A stretch of DNA of 64,000 nt, from NCBI RefSeq assembly GCF_030816295.1, contig NZ_JAUSXV010000001.1:2852001-2916000 (forward strand). The letters run 5' to 3'. Below are positions 48,003 through 57,385 of the stretch, in pieces. The notes beneath the pieces were generated by a model. It did not search any database, was not told where the DNA came from, and was given only the letters and a program-made list of their open reading frames with translations. Both the position numbers and the translations under genes were made by a program. Within the stretch, counting starts at the first letter, position 1, and every line of letters begins with the position of its first letter. The DNA is from Microbacterium natoriense (GTDB lineage: Bacteria > Actinomycetota > Actinomycetes > Actinomycetales > Microbacteriaceae).

Positions 48003-49606
48003 CATTCGCGCTGCACGCGTCGGGCGCGGCCAAGGCCGCCATCGACGAGACCGTTCCCGGTCTGGTGCACGACCTCGTGGCCTCCCGCATCACGAACGGC
48101 GATGCCACGCTGTGGGGTGCGGATGCCGAGGCCGAGGCCTCCGTCCGGCTCGGGTGGGTCGAAGCCGTTACGGTCTCTCGCCCGCTCGTGGCGGAGATCG
48201 TCGCGCTGCGCGAGGAATTCGCTCGGAAGGGCGTCACGCGCGTCGTGCTCGCCGGAATGGGCGGGTCTTCGCTCGCGCCGGAGGTCATCGCGCAGACCGC
48301 ACGTCTCGAGCTGACGATCCTCGATTCGACTGCTCCTGGGCAGGTGCTCGCGGCCCTCGACGACGGCATCGAGAACACGGTTCTCGTCGTCTCGTCGAAG
48401 TCGGGATCCACGATCGAGACCGACTCGCAGCGGCGCACGTTCGAGGCCGCGTTCCGTGATCTCGGGATCGACCCGGTGGAGCGGATCGTGGTCGTCACCG
48501 ACCCGGGCTCCCCTCTCGACGTGTCGGCGCGAGCAGCTGGCTATCGCGTGTTCAACGCCGATCCGAACGTGGGCGGACGCTATTCCGCGCTCACCGCGTT
48601 CGGCCTCGTGCCCTCGGGGCTCGCAGGCGTCGACGTCGCCGAACTCCTCGACGAAGCAGAGGCCTCTCTGCTCGAGGTCGCGGTCGATTCGGCCGAGAAC
48701 CCTGCCCTGCGTCTCGCCGCCGCCATCGCGGCCACGAGTCCTCGCCGCGACAAGCTGGGGCTCGTCACCGACGGCACGCACATCGAAGGGCTGCCCGACT
48801 GGATCGAGCAGCTGATCGCCGAGTCCACCGGCAAGCAGGGCACCGGGATCCTTCCCGTCGTCCTTCTTCCGGTCTCTCCCGAGCTCGACGCCACGCCGAC
48901 CGATCTGCAGATCGTCAGGCTGGTGGACGACGCGAACGAGTTCCATCTGCGCGAGCAGCACCCCGGTGAGATCCTCGTCTCGGGCACGCTGGGTGCGCAG
49001 TTCATCGTGTGGGAGTACGCGACGGCCATCGCCGGTCACCTGCTCGGCATCAACCCCTTCGACCAGCCCGACGTCGAATCGGCGAAGGTCGCAGCCCGCG
49101 GTCTGCTCGACGTGCGGCCGGAACCCACGGCACCGGTCTTCGTCGAGAACGGCGTCGAGGTCCGCGTCTCGGATGCCGCCCTCGCAGCGTCGGGAACGGT
49201 CGAGGGCGTCCTCGACGCGCTCTGGGCACGTCTGGGCGAAGACGGCTACGTCTCGATCCAGGCCTACGTGAACCGCATCGACGTCCCGCAGCTGCATGGC
49301 CTCCGAGAGCTCGTCGCCGCGGACGCGGGGCGACCGGCCACATTCGGGTGGGGACCCCGCTTCCTGCACTCCACCGGCCAGTACCACAAGGGCGGCCCTG
49401 CACAGGGCGTGTTCGTGCAGATCCTCGAGCGGACGGACGTCGATCTCGAGATCCCCGACCGCCCGTTCACGTTCGGTCAGCTCATCCAGGCACAGGCCGC
49501 GGGCGACGCGGCCGTTCTCGCCGATCATGGCCGTCCGGTCGTCACGCTGACGATCACCGACTCGTCGGCTGACGTCCTCACCCTTTTCGAAGCAGCCCAG
49601 AAGTAA
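47999..49606 (+). CDS. pgi: Glucose-6-phosphate isomerase
   Basis: A 535-residue sugar isomerase that interconverts glucose-6-phosphate and fructose-6-phosphate. Visible are [12 protein letters not shown], the SKSGSTIET phosphate loop, and the C-terminal [15 protein letters not shown] segment with the catalytic His-Lys region. The family is often 430-550 residues; this is the actinobacterial form found inside pentose phosphate operons. It overlaps tal by four bases and is 22 bp before zwf, linking the glycolytic and oxidative branches. Confidence 0.93.
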   Translation: MTFALHASGAAKAAIDETVPGLVHDLVASRITNGDATLWGADAEAEASVRLGWVEAVTVSRPLVAEIVALREEFARKGVTRVVLAGMGGSSLAPEVIAQTARLELTILDSTAPGQVLAALDDGIENTVLVVSSKSGSTIETDSQRRTFEAAFRDLGIDPVERIVVVTDPGSPLDVSARAAGYRVFNADPNVGGRYSALTAFGLVPSGLAGVDVAELLDEAEASLLEVAVDSAENPALRLAAAIAATSPRRDKLGLVTDGTHIEGLPDWIEQLIAESTGKQGTGILPVVLLPVSPELDATPTDLQIVRLVDDANEFHLREQHPGEILVSGTLGAQFIVWEYATAIAGHLLGINPFDQPDVESAKVAARGLLDVRPEPTAPVFVENGVEVRVSDAALAASGTVEGVLDALWARLGEDGYVSIQAYVNRIDVPQLHGLRELVAADAGRPATFGWGPRFLHSTGQYHKGGPAQGVFVQILERTDVDLEIPDRPFTFGQLIQAQAAGDAAVLADHGRPVVTLTITDSSADVLTLFEAAQK

Positions 49607-49628
49607 CAGCCAGGAGAATCCCCCACCG

Positions 49629-51176
49629 ATGTCTGTTCCCATCTCGCGCGGGCACAACCCGCTGCGCGACCCTGACGATCGTCGCCTCAACCGGATCGCG
49701 GGGCCCAGCGCCCTCGTGATCTTCGGTGTGACCGGTGATCTCTCGCGCAAGAAGCTCATGCCCGCGGTCTACGACCTCGCCAACCGCGGCCTGCTGCCGC
49801 CCGGATTCGCCCTCGTCGGGTTCGCCCGCCGTGACTGGGAGGATCAGGACTTCGCGAAGGTCGTCTACGACGCCGTCAAGCAGCACGCCCGCACGCCCTT
49901 CCGCGAGGAGACCTGGGAGCAGCTGCTCCAGGGAATCCGGTTCGTCTCGGGCGAGTTCGACAACCCCGCATCCTTCGCCAAGCTCCGGGAGACCGTCGAC
50001 CAGCTCGACACCGAGCGCGGCACGATGGGAAACCACGCCTTCTACCTGTCGATCCCGCCGAAGTCCTTCGCGGTGGTCGCGCAGCAGCTCAAGGACTCGG
50101 GACTCGTCGGCGAGGATCAGGGCGAGGACCGCTGGCGCCGCGTCGTCATCGAGAAGCCCTTCGGTCACGACCTCGAATCCGCTCGCGAGCTGAACGAAGC
50201 CCTCGAAGTCGCGTTCTCGGCCGACTCGATCTTCCGCATCGACCACTACCTCGGCAAGGAGACGGTCCAGAACATCCTGGCGCTGCGCTTCGCGAACGAG
50301 CTGTACGAGCCGATCTGGAACCGCAACTACGTCGACCACGTGCAGATCACGATGGCCGAGGACATCGGCGTCGGCGGCCGCGCCGGCTACTACGACGGCG
50401 TGGGCGCTGCCCGTGACGTCATCCAGAACCACCTTCTGCAGCTCCTCGCCCTCACGGCGATGGAGGAGCCCATCAGCCTCTCGGCCGAGCATCTGCGGGC
50501 TGAGAAGGAGAAGGTGCTCGCGGCCGTGCACGTGCCGGACGACCTGGCGCTCGCGACCGCCCGCGGGCAGTACGCCGGCGGCTGGCAGGGCGGCGAGAAG
50601 GTGACCGGCTTCCTCGACGAGGAGGGCATGGACCCGGAGTCCGCCACCGAGACCTATGCCGCGATCAAGCTCGAGATCGACACGCGCCGCTGGTCGGGCG
50701 TGCCGTTCTACCTGCGCACCGGCAAGCGTCTCGGCCGCCGCGTGACCGAGGTCGCCGTCGTGTTCAAGCGCGCCCCGGAGCACCTGTTCGGCCGCAGCAA
50801 CACCTCGGAACTCGGGCAGAATGCGCTCGTCATCCGCGTGCAGCCCGACGAGGGCGTCACGCTCCGCTTCGGCTCCAAGGTCCCCGGCAACGGCACCAAC
50901 GTGCGTGACGTGACGATGGACTTCGGCTACGGCCACGCCTTCACCGAGGCGAGCCCCGAGGCGTACGAGCGGCTGATCCTGGACGTCCTGCTGGGCGACC
51001 CTCCCCTGTTCCCCCGCCACGAGGAGGTCGAGCTCTCCTGGAAGATCCTCGACCCGGTGGAGAAGTTCTGGGCCGCAGAGGGCGGTCCTGTCGAGCAGTA
51101 CGCATCCGGTTCCTGGGGCCCGGCATCCGCCGACGCCCTGCTGGCCCGCGACGGACGAGTCTGGAGACGACCGTGA
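49629..51176 (+). CDS. zwf: Glucose-6-phosphate 1-dehydrogenase
   Basis: A 515-residue NADP-dependent enzyme that opens the oxidative pentose phosphate pathway. FGVTGDLSRKKLMPA is the dinucleotide loop, EKPFGHD and RIDHYLGKE (catalytic His and substrate lysine) are present, and the C-terminal beta domain is complete. CAGGAGA precedes the ATG. Its stop overlaps the opcA GTG. It supplies NADPH, in keeping with the fatty-acid genes in the same chromosome region. Confidence 0.96.
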   Translation: MSVPISRGHNPLRDPDDRRLNRIAGPSALVIFGVTGDLSRKKLMPAVYDLANRGLLPPGFALVGFARRDWEDQDFAKVVYDAVKQHARTPFREETWEQLLQGIRFVSGEFDNPASFAKLRETVDQLDTERGTMGNHAFYLSIPPKSFAVVAQQLKDSGLVGEDQGEDRWRRVVIEKPFGHDLESARELNEALEVAFSADSIFRIDHYLGKETVQNILALRFANELYEPIWNRNYVDHVQITMAEDIGVGGRAGYYDGVGAARDVIQNHLLQLLALTAMEEPISLSAEHLRAEKEKVLAAVHVPDDLALATARGQYAGGWQGGEKVTGFLDEEGMDPESATETYAAIKLEIDTRRWSGVPFYLRTGKRLGRRVTEVAVVFKRAPEHLFGRSNTSELGQNALVIRVQPDEGVTLRFGSKVPGNGTNVRDVTMDFGYGHAFTEASPEAYERLILDVLLGDPPLFPRHEEVELSWKILDPVEKFWAAEGGPVEQYASGSWGPASADALLARDGRVWRRP

Positions 51177-52108
51177 TCATCGACCTTCCCGACACGACCG
51201 TCAGCCAGGTCGCGAAGAACCTCGTCAAGGCGCGCGAAGAAGGCGGCGTGGTCGCCCTCGGGCGCGTGCTCACCCTGGTGATCTCGGCGCGCAACGGCGT
51301 CGCAGAAGCCGCCATCGACGCTGCGAACGACGCCTCTCGCGAGCACCCCATGCGGGTGATCGTGCTCACGACCGGTGACGGCGAGTCCCGTCTCGACGCG
51401 CAGATCCGCGTCGGCGGCGACGCCGGGGCGAGCGAGGTCGTCGTGCTCCGTGCATACGGCGAAGCCGCCAGCAACGAGGAGAGCCTGATCACCGGTCTCC
51501 TGCTGCCTGACGCTCCCGTCGTCGCCTGGTGGCCCGAGGACGCGCCGGCCGCGCCATCGGCGTCGCCCCTCGGACGCATCGCACAGCGCCGGATCACGGA
51601 TGCCGCGACGGCGTCCGACGTGCGCGAGCGCCTGGACCTTCTGGGCGCGACGCACGCACCCGGCGACACGGACCTCGCCTGGACCCGTCTCACGCACTGG
51701 CGTGAGCAGCTCGCCGCCGTGCTCGACCAGCCGCCGTTCGACGAGGTCACGGCCGTCGAGGTCCGCGGGGCCTCCGCGTCGCCCTCGACGGCGCTGCTCG
51801 CCGCGTGGCTGCAGATGGCTCTCGACGTGCCGGTGCGCTGGTCGTACGAAGATCCGGAGAACTGGCAGGAGGGCATCAAGTCCGTGCGGCTCACGCGCGC
51901 GGCGGGAGACATCCTGCTCGAGCGTCCGGCGCCTGGCATCGCGGTGCTCACGCAGCCCGATCAGCCGAACCACGACCTGCATCTGCCGCGGCGCACTCTC
52001 CGGGAGTGCCTCGCGGAGGAGCTGCGTCGCCTCGACCCCGACGTCCTGTACGGTCGAGTCATCACCGAGGGCTGGGAGAAGCTGGGTCCGCCCGAGACAG
52101 GAGAATGA
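51173..52108 (+). CDS. opcA: Glucose-6-phosphate dehydrogenase assembly protein OpcA
   Basis: A 311-residue actinobacterial/cyanobacterial protein needed for full Zwf activity. VIDLPDTTVSQVAKNLVK at the start (IDLPDTT here) and SLITGLLLPDAPVVAWWPEDAP (LLPDAPVVAWWP) are family landmarks. It shares four bases with zwf on one side and with pgl on the other, so the three oxidative-branch genes are translationally coupled. No catalytic motif is expected. Confidence 0.95.
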   Translation: MIIDLPDTTVSQVAKNLVKAREEGGVVALGRVLTLVISARNGVAEAAIDAANDASREHPMRVIVLTTGDGESRLDAQIRVGGDAGASEVVVLRAYGEAASNEESLITGLLLPDAPVVAWWPEDAPAAPSASPLGRIAQRRITDAATASDVRERLDLLGATHAPGDTDLAWTRLTHWREQLAAVLDQPPFDEVTAVEVRGASASPSTALLAAWLQMALDVPVRWSYEDPENWQEGIKSVRLTRAAGDILLERPAPGIAVLTQPDQPNHDLHLPRRTLRECLAEELRRLDPDVLYGRVITEGWEKLGPPETGE

Positions 52109-52893
52109 TGTCGATGCAGGCAGCGCCCGCAGAGAAGCGGGTCGTCGTCGAACCCACCCCGGCCGCACTCGCGGCCAGAGTGGCTGACAGGTTCATCACG
52201 CGTCTGCGTGCTCGCACGCGCAGCGGCCGTGTCGCCCATATCGCCTTGACCGGCGGTTCCATGGGCGGTTCGGTGCTGCGCGCCGTCGCGGAGAATCCGC
52301 GTTCGGCGGGCATCGACTGGTCGCTCGTGCACTTCTGGTGGGGTGACGAGCGCTACGTTCCGCGCGACCACGCCGATCGCAACTCCGTGCAGTCCCGCGA
52401 GGCGCTGCTGGATCGCATCGACGTGCCCGCCGAGAACGTGCACGAGGTCGCCGGGCCCGACAGCGGACTCAGTCTCGACGAGTCGGCAGCGGCGTATGCC
52501 GCGGAGCTCGCCCGTTTTGCAACCGACGAGAACCCGTGGCCGACCTTCGCCGTCTGCTTCCTCGGAGTCGGGCCCGACGGGCACATCGCCTCGCTCTTCC
52601 CCGATCGCCCCGAGGTGACGGTGACGGATGCCGCGGTGCTTCCCGTGCGGGACTCGCCCAAGCCTCCGCCCGAACGCGTCACGCTCACGCGCCCCGTCCT
52701 GAACTCATCGAAGCGGGTATGGCTCGTCATCACGGGCGCCGACAAGGCCTCCGCTCTCGGGCTCGCCCTTGCAGGGGCGAGCTACACAAGCGTGCCGGCA
52801 GCAGGCGCGAAGGGCCGCAAGCGCACGGTGTTCTTCGTCGACGAGGCCGCGGCCTCAGAAGTCTCCCCCGACCTGATCGACCCGGCCTACTGA
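52105..52893 (+). CDS. pgl: 6-phosphogluconolactonase
   Basis: A 262-residue hydrolase of 6-phosphogluconolactone. HIALTGGSMGG binds the phosphate, VHFWWGDERYVPRDHADRN is the core motif, and FLGVGPDGHIASLFP holds the catalytic His. AGGAG precedes the ATG at 52105, which overlaps the opcA stop. A small repeat cluster follows directly after the stop codon, and the next gene is on the other strand. Confidence 0.95.
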   Translation: MMSMQAAPAEKRVVVEPTPAALAARVADRFITRLRARTRSGRVAHIALTGGSMGGSVLRAVAENPRSAGIDWSLVHFWWGDERYVPRDHADRNSVQSREALLDRIDVPAENVHEVAGPDSGLSLDESAAAYAAELARFATDENPWPTFAVCFLGVGPDGHIASLFPDRPEVTVTDAAVLPVRDSPKPPPERVTLTRPVLNSSKRVWLVITGADKASALGLALAGASYTSVPAAGAKGRKRTVFFVDEAAASEVSPDLIDPAY

Positions 52894-52894
52894 G

Positions 52895-52975
52895 CTACTG
52901 GGGCCCTGACCTACTGGGCGCTGAGCCCTACTGTGGCGCTGGGTGCTACTGGGGCCCTGAGCCTGTCGAAGGGCC
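52895..52975. repeat. Imperfect tandem repeat plus common palindromic element between pgl and the DMT gene
   Basis: Four imperfect copies of a unit of about 17 bp with core CTACTGGGGCCCTGAGC start at 52895, 52911, 52929 and 52946. The last copy runs into GGGCCCTGAGCCTGTCGAAG at 52952-52971 and GGCC, an element repeated in many actinobacterial genomes (reverse form CCCTTCGACAGGCTCAGGG). The minus-strand DMT gene reads through this element and uses the TAG in a repeat unit as its stop. Confidence 0.7.
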
Positions 52976-53950
52976 GGCACTCGAGCCTCGCTCGATGCCG
53001 AGGTCCTGGCTCTCGCTGAGCACCTGAGGGTGATAGCGGGCCAGCCCGACGACGCCGAAGACGGCGATCGCGCCGGCGAGGCCGAAGATCGCCAGCACCC
53101 AGCCGGGGGCGGCCGCGGCCTCGCCCAGCACGAGCATGCCGATCAGCACGGCGACCATCGGGTCGACAACGGTGAGGCCGGCGATCACGAGGTCGGGCGG
53201 ACCCGAGCCGTAGGCGGTCTGCACGAAGTACGCGCCGACCGCGGATGCCGCGACGAGAGCGATCACGCAGATCACCGTGATCCAGTCGAAGCTGCCGTTC
53301 TCGACGCGGTTGATCGTCGCCTTCGCGAGCGTGGCGACGAAGCCGTAGAGGATGCCGGCGCCGATCACGTAGAACAGCGCCCGCATCCGGTGGCGCAGGA
53401 CCAGCCAGGCGGCGCCGAGCGCGATGATCACGACCAGCAGGATCGCCAGGATCGTGAACAGCTCGATGTCGCCGATGGCCTTCTCGGTCGCGAACACCGC
53501 GGCGAAGGAGACGAAGAGGAAGATGCCGCCGACGCAGCACACGATGGCTGTGATCGACTGCTTGGTGGGCGTGTGACCCGACACCCGGGCGTTGAGGAGG
53601 GTCGTGATGACCAGGGCGATCGCCCCGAGCGGCTGCACGACGATCAGGGGCGCCACAGCCAGTGCGGAGAGCTGGCACACGATCGCCAGGGCGAGCATCA
53701 GCGTTCCGATCAGCCAGGACGGCCGGGCCAGAAGGCGCTTGAGCTGATCGAAGGTGAGGCCGGACGCAGCATCCGAACCGCTGAGCTGCTCGACCTTCTC
53801 GACGCCTCGGTGCTGGTACTGCGCGCCCAGCGACATGAAAACGGCACCGGCCAGAGCCAGCGGGATGCCGAGCAGGAGCTTGGGGTTGTTGAAGACGCCG
53901 ACGAGCTGCTCGCTCACGTCCTCGCTGCTCAGCCACACCGAAATGCTCAC
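52946..53950 (-). CDS. DMT-family permease (EamA-type)
   Basis: A 334-residue membrane protein with nine or ten helices arranged as two halves; VVQPLGAIALVITTLLNARV and VVDPMVAVLIGMLVLGE are the repeated EamA-like ends. NIPA-like magnesium or small-solute transport has been suggested for similar proteins; the substrate is not clear here. The last dozen residues (SSAGPSTGSGPQ) are encoded by the repeat element described separately and are not part of the family fold. ATG at 53950. Confidence 0.83.
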   Translation of the reverse strand: MSISVWLSSEDVSEQLVGVFNNPKLLLGIPLALAGAVFMSLGAQYQHRGVEKVEQLSGSDAASGLTFDQLKRLLARPSWLIGTLMLALAIVCQLSALAVAPLIVVQPLGAIALVITTLLNARVSGHTPTKQSITAIVCCVGGIFLFVSFAAVFATEKAIGDIELFTILAILLVVIIALGAAWLVLRHRMRALFYVIGAGILYGFVATLAKATINRVENGSFDWITVICVIALVAASAVGAYFVQTAYGSGPPDLVIAGLTVVDPMVAVLIGMLVLGEAAAAPGWVLAIFGLAGAIAVFGVVGLARYHPQVLSESQDLGIERGSSAGPSTGSGPQ

Positions 53951-53993
53951 CCTACGACACTACCCGGCGCTTTCGCCCAAGTAGGGTTATGGC

Positions 53994-54560
53994 GTGGCTG
54001 TACTTCCGATTCGCATCATGGGCGATCCCGTCCTGCACTCCCCCGCATCTGCCGTCGATGGCATCACCGACGAGATCCGCTCGCTCGTGGCGGACATGTA
54101 CGAGACCATGGACACGGCGCCCGGCGTCGGACTCGCCGCTCCGCAGGTGGGCGTGCCCCTGCGTATCTACACATACTCGTACGTGGACGACGACGACCAG
54201 CCCTGGCGCGGCGTTCTCATCAACCCCGAGCTGTGGATGGTGCCTCTGGAGCCGGGCGACCCGGATCCCGACCTCGAATCGGAAGGATGCCTGTCCTTCC
54301 CCGGTGAGCGCTTCCCGTTGCGCCGCTCAGAGCGCGTGCGCGTCACCGGCACCGATCTCGACGGCGGCCCCGTCTCGATCGACGTCGACGGATGGCGTGC
54401 GCGGATCATGCAGCACGAGTTCGACCATCTCGACGGCATCATCTACGTCGACCGGCTGTCGGACGGAGATTGGAAGACCGTGCAGAAGATCGCCCGCAAG
54501 CGCGGATGGGGCCGTCCCGGCGTCAGCTGGACGCCCGGGATCGACGACCTCGAGGGATGA
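53994..54560 (+). CDS. def: Peptide deformylase
   Basis: A 188-residue metalloenzyme that removes the N-formyl group from new proteins. All three motifs are present: GVGLAAPQ (about residues 44-51), EGCLSFPG with the metal-binding Cys, and QHEFDHLDG with both His ligands and the catalytic Glu. The GTG at 53994 lies 6 nt after TAGGGT (53982-53987), marking a leaderless start. Genomes of this group often have two def copies; only this one is in the window. Confidence 0.95.
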   Translation: MAVLPIRIMGDPVLHSPASAVDGITDEIRSLVADMYETMDTAPGVGLAAPQVGVPLRIYTYSYVDDDDQPWRGVLINPELWMVPLEPGDPDPDLESEGCLSFPGERFPLRRSERVRVTGTDLDGGPVSIDVDGWRARIMQHEFDHLDGIIYVDRLSDGDWKTVQKIARKRGWGRPGVSWTPGIDDLEG

Positions 54561-54676
54561 CTCTCCCAGCCTGATCAAAGGCATTTTCAAGTTGCATCAC
54601 AGACTTCTGGCGAGATAGCGTCATATCCGTGGGCGCCTTCATGCGCCCGCGCACCATTGTCTCTGGAGGGGTACAC

Positions 54677-55192
54677 ATGATGAAACTGCGCACGCGTCGC
54701 GCACTTGCTCTCGCAGGTGCTGCGGCAGCACTGTCGCTCGCACTGACCGGCTGTAGCGCGCTGAACGGCATCCTCGGCGGCGGCTCGGGAGACGCCGACC
54801 GCGACGAGGAGTCCGGCCAGGTCACCGAGAGCTCGAACATCGACATCTTCGCGCTGAAGGTCGGCGACTGCAAGATGGAGAGCCCCGAGGGTCTGCTCTC
54901 CGACGCCGACGTGGTCCCCTGCGAAGAGCCGCACGATGAAGAGGTCTACTTCGAGCTCAAGATGGACGACGGCGAGTTCTCCAGCGAGGCTGTCGACGCC
55001 GCGTCGCAGGAGTGCATCGGCGATGCCTTCACCAACTTCATCGGCATCGACTACAACTCGTCGACGCTCGAGGTCTACCCGATCACCCCGACCCAGGACA
55101 CCTGGGACCAGCTGAACGACCGCGTCATCCAGTGCGTCGTCACGAACCCCGCCGGGCAGACCACCGGCTCGCTCGCGGGCACCGGTCTCTGA
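54677..55192 (+). CDS. Lipoprotein with septum-formation-like domain
   Basis: A 171-residue lipoprotein: a basic N-terminus, hydrophobic stretch and lipobox LALTGCSA, so Cys26 or so is lipidated and the rest faces outside the membrane. The mature part has the layout of the actinobacterial septum-formation family (FALKVGDC, VPCEEPHDEEVYFE and a second Cys pair). GGAGGGG precedes the ATG at 54677; the next codon is also ATG. A perfect terminator follows. Confidence 0.82.
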   Translation: MMKLRTRRALALAGAAAALSLALTGCSALNGILGGGSGDADRDEESGQVTESSNIDIFALKVGDCKMESPEGLLSDADVVPCEEPHDEEVYFELKMDDGEFSSEAVDAASQECIGDAFTNFIGIDYNSSTLEVYPITPTQDTWDQLNDRVIQCVVTNPAGQTTGSLAGTGL

Positions 55193-55207
55193 GCGACTTT
55201 CACACAG

Positions 55208-55249
55208 CAAGAGAAGAGGCCCCGCCAGTCGGCGGGGCCTCTTCTCTTG
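55208..55249. terminator. Bidirectional terminator between the lipoprotein and thrE-like genes
   Basis: CAAGAGAAGAGGCCCCGCC (55208-55226) pairs perfectly with 55231-55249 around AGTC, leaving AAGAGAAG/CTTCTCTT ends that give T-rich tails on both strands. Confidence 0.85.
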
Positions 55250-56521
55250 TCATACCGCGCTCGACCGACGCCGGAACAGCCGCCACCAGTGGGTGTCGAC
55301 CACGATGGAGCCCAGCTTCGTTCCGATGCACAGACTCACGAAAACGGCGAGAGCCGCGGCGACGGGGGCGACGTCGAACGACGTGATCGCCACGAGGCCG
55401 ACGGTTCCCGGTACCAGCAGCAGGAACGCCGGCTGGAACGTGATCGTCGCCGGGATCGCGAATGACGAGCGCTCGACGAGCCTCGCGATGATGAAGAGCA
55501 CAGACGCTGTGGCGCCGGTCGCGATCGCGCTCCCGGCGAACGGTGCGATCAACACCAGGAGGGCGTAGGCGACGCCCATCGCGGCGATGCTCACGGCGGT
55601 CAGCCGGTACCCGGCGCCGAACGCGATGCTGATGCCGATCGCGAGGGCTGCCACGCCCATCCAGCTGAACCCGGCCGACGGCAGCGATGCCCAGGCGGGG
55701 CCGGCGCTCAGCACCCCGCTGACGTCGGCGAGCAGGAACGCGGAGTCCTGGTCGATCGTGAGTCCTATCCATGCGCTTCCGGCGGCGATCCCGGCAGCCT
55801 TGAAACCCAACTGAACGATGCCGTAGACGAGCCGGGATGCGCCCGAGACGACATCCGCCGCTGTGAGTTCGAGAAGTGCGTTCGTGATGAGAGCGCCAGG
55901 GACCAGGATCGCGATCGGCGCGCAGACGGCGAACAGCGGCACTGAGGAGTAGCCCAGCATCGCCGCCGATTCGCTCACGAGGACTGTCGACAGCAGCGCG
56001 ACGAGAAAGGGCACGATCGCGGCAGCGGGTCGGATGCGCCGCAGCAGCACCGACAGCGCGCCCATCAGCCCCGCGACGACGGCCGCCACCAGAACCGCCC
56101 ACCAGGGGCACCGGAACAGCACGGCCAGCCCGGCGGCGAGCAGAGTGTTGCCGGCGGTCCAGCGCACCAGCGGCATCCGCATCGCTGCACTTCTGATGCG
56201 CTGCTGCTCCGCGCCCAGCGCGTGCTCCAGCGTGATCCGACCGTCGCGCAGGCGGTGCATCATTCGGCTCACCATCGCGGACTGCCGGGTCGACAACGAC
56301 GACGCGAAGCTCATCCTGAGGATCGAGCCCGCCTCGCCCGTGAGCGGCGACACGAATACGGCTTCCGGAAGAACGGCGAAGGAGAGCTCCTCCTCCGGCG
56401 CGATGCGCTCACGGATCTCCTCGAGAGCGTCGCGTGCGTCGGTCGCCGAGAACCCTGCCTCGAGCAGGAGGGCGCCGAGCTGCGCGAACTGCGGGGATCG
56501 GGACATCCGCCAGGCCTTCAT
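55250..56521 (-). CDS. Threonine/serine exporter family protein (ThrE-like)
   Basis: A 423-residue protein with an N-terminal soluble part (residues 1-120) holding a ThrE_1 region and about ten helices after it, the last four forming a ThrE_2-like unit (fused form). ThrE proteins export threonine and serine in corynebacteria. ATG at 56521 is used; ATG at 56506 (MSRSPQF) is equally plausible and has a slightly better ribosome site. It is the last gene of the core-chromosome part of the window. Confidence 0.83.
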   Translation of the reverse strand: MKAWRMSRSPQFAQLGALLLEAGFSATDARDALEEIRERIAPEEELSFAVLPEAVFVSPLTGEAGSILRMSFASSLSTRQSAMVSRMMHRLRDGRITLEHALGAEQQRIRSAAMRMPLVRWTAGNTLLAAGLAVLFRCPWWAVLVAAVVAGLMGALSVLLRRIRPAAAIVPFLVALLSTVLVSESAAMLGYSSVPLFAVCAPIAILVPGALITNALLELTAADVVSGASRLVYGIVQLGFKAAGIAAGSAWIGLTIDQDSAFLLADVSGVLSAGPAWASLPSAGFSWMGVAALAIGISIAFGAGYRLTAVSIAAMGVAYALLVLIAPFAGSAIATGATASVLFIIARLVERSSFAIPATITFQPAFLLLVPGTVGLVAITSFDVAPVAAALAVFVSLCIGTKLGSIVVDTHWWRLFRRRSSAV

Positions 56522-56543
56522 CGACTGGGGTGGGAAAGGGAGA

Positions 56544-56573
56544 ACCCCCGGCCTTCATGCGAAGGCCGGGGGT
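56544..56573. terminator. Terminator between the tRNA remnant and thrE-like gene
   Basis: ACCCCCGGCCTTC (56544-56556) and its complement (56561-56573) form a perfect 13-bp stem around ATGC, three bases beyond the CCA end of the tRNA fragment on the minus strand. It looks like the original terminator of the tRNA gene. Confidence 0.8.
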
Positions 56574-56575
56574 CT

Positions 56576-56612
56576 TGGCTCCCCGGCTTGGACTCGAACC
56601 AAGAACCTGCCG
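56576..56612 (-). pseudogene. 3' half of a tRNA gene (tRNA-Asn-like), probable attachment-site copy
   Basis: The minus strand reads CGGCAGGTTCTTGGTTCGAG, then TCCAAGCCGGGGAGCCA. This gives the 3' anticodon-stem strand, a T-arm CTTGG-TTCGAGT-CCAAG, the acceptor strand CCGGGGA, discriminator G and CCA. Upstream (56613-56645) there is no usable D-arm or 7-nt anticodon loop, and the nearest acceptor partner, CTCCCGG, is imperfect, so the gene is not functional. Sequence and layout resemble actinobacterial tRNA-Asn. A 3' tRNA fragment facing a foreign region is typical of an att site. Confidence 0.7.
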
Positions 56613-56814
56613 TTATGGCACCTCATGGCCTGAGAACGCCGGGAGGCGTCACATCCTGAACGAATAGTGAGCGGACAACTCCAGATCAGTTAGTACTTCT
56701 TAGGAGCGGACCAGTGAGTTGACCTCAGCCCACGATACGCGTTGTTTCGCATTGGAGCGACATGATTCGGACTATTTCGCGTGGTTTCAGAGAGTTCTCG
56801 GTGAGTAAAAGGTG

Positions 56815-57385
56815 AGTGGAACACGTCCACACAGCCACGCTGGAAGCGCTGACTCAATTCGGCAAGATCCGGCGGCGGCTGGCGATACGGGGGCAGGCAG
56901 CAAGACGACCACAACCGGGAAACGACCGCGAGAGGTACCGGTGACGGCGCGCGGACTGTGAGACAACGTGGGCACGGCGTTCCTGCCCACCGACATCGAC
57001 GCCCACCCGCGAGTCGCTTACGCCGAGATCTGCACGGACGAGAAAGCCGTCGCCGCGACCAGTGTGCTCCAGCGCCGTCGCCTGGTTCGCTGACCGCGGC
57101 GTCACCGCCGGACGGGTCTTACCGACAACGGGTCGCTCTACCGCTCGTGCGCCTGGCACGACGCCCACGCTTTGCTCGGCGTCCGGCACAAGCGCCCTTG
57201 CCACCCACGAACGAACGCAATATTGAATGCTTCCACCGCGCCTTCGCGGATAGCTGGGCCCACGCCCGCTTCTGCTCCTCATCTATTTGACTCTCGACGC
57301 GCTGCCCGGCTGACTGTACTTCCACAATCGCCTCAGGCGTCACTCCGCCGTCGGAACCCCACTCAGCAGCAGACTCAACAACTGA
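56815..57385 (+). pseudogene. Decayed IS481-type transposase remnant
   Basis: Pieces of an IS481 DDE transposase appear in order but in changing frames with stops: GGWRYGGRQQDDHNRETT near 56870, FLPTDIDAHPRVAYAEICTD near 56980-57040, AWFADRGVTAGRV after one frame change, DNGSLYRSCAWHDAHALLGV near 57127-57185, then RTNA/IECFHRAFADSWAHARF, and a C-terminal FHNRLRRHSAVGTPLSSRLN ending in a stop at 57385. The N-terminal helix-turn-helix half is missing. No clean terminal repeats are seen. The element is dead and marks the border of the accessory region. Confidence 0.75.

Noticed and set aside
44675..49759. Long minus-strand frames opposite tkt, tal, pgi and zwf
   Set aside because: All are shadows of well-identified enzymes; no ribosome sites or domains support them.
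56576..56645. A complete tRNA gene
   Set aside because: The 3' half is good, but there is no proper D-arm, no 7-nt anticodon loop with T33, and the acceptor pairing is imperfect, so a functional tRNA is not supported.
56034..56667. Short plus-strand frames containing GLDSNQ/GLEPRT-like peptides near the tRNA fragment
   Set aside because: Such peptides arise from reading tRNA sequence antisense and are well-known false genes.
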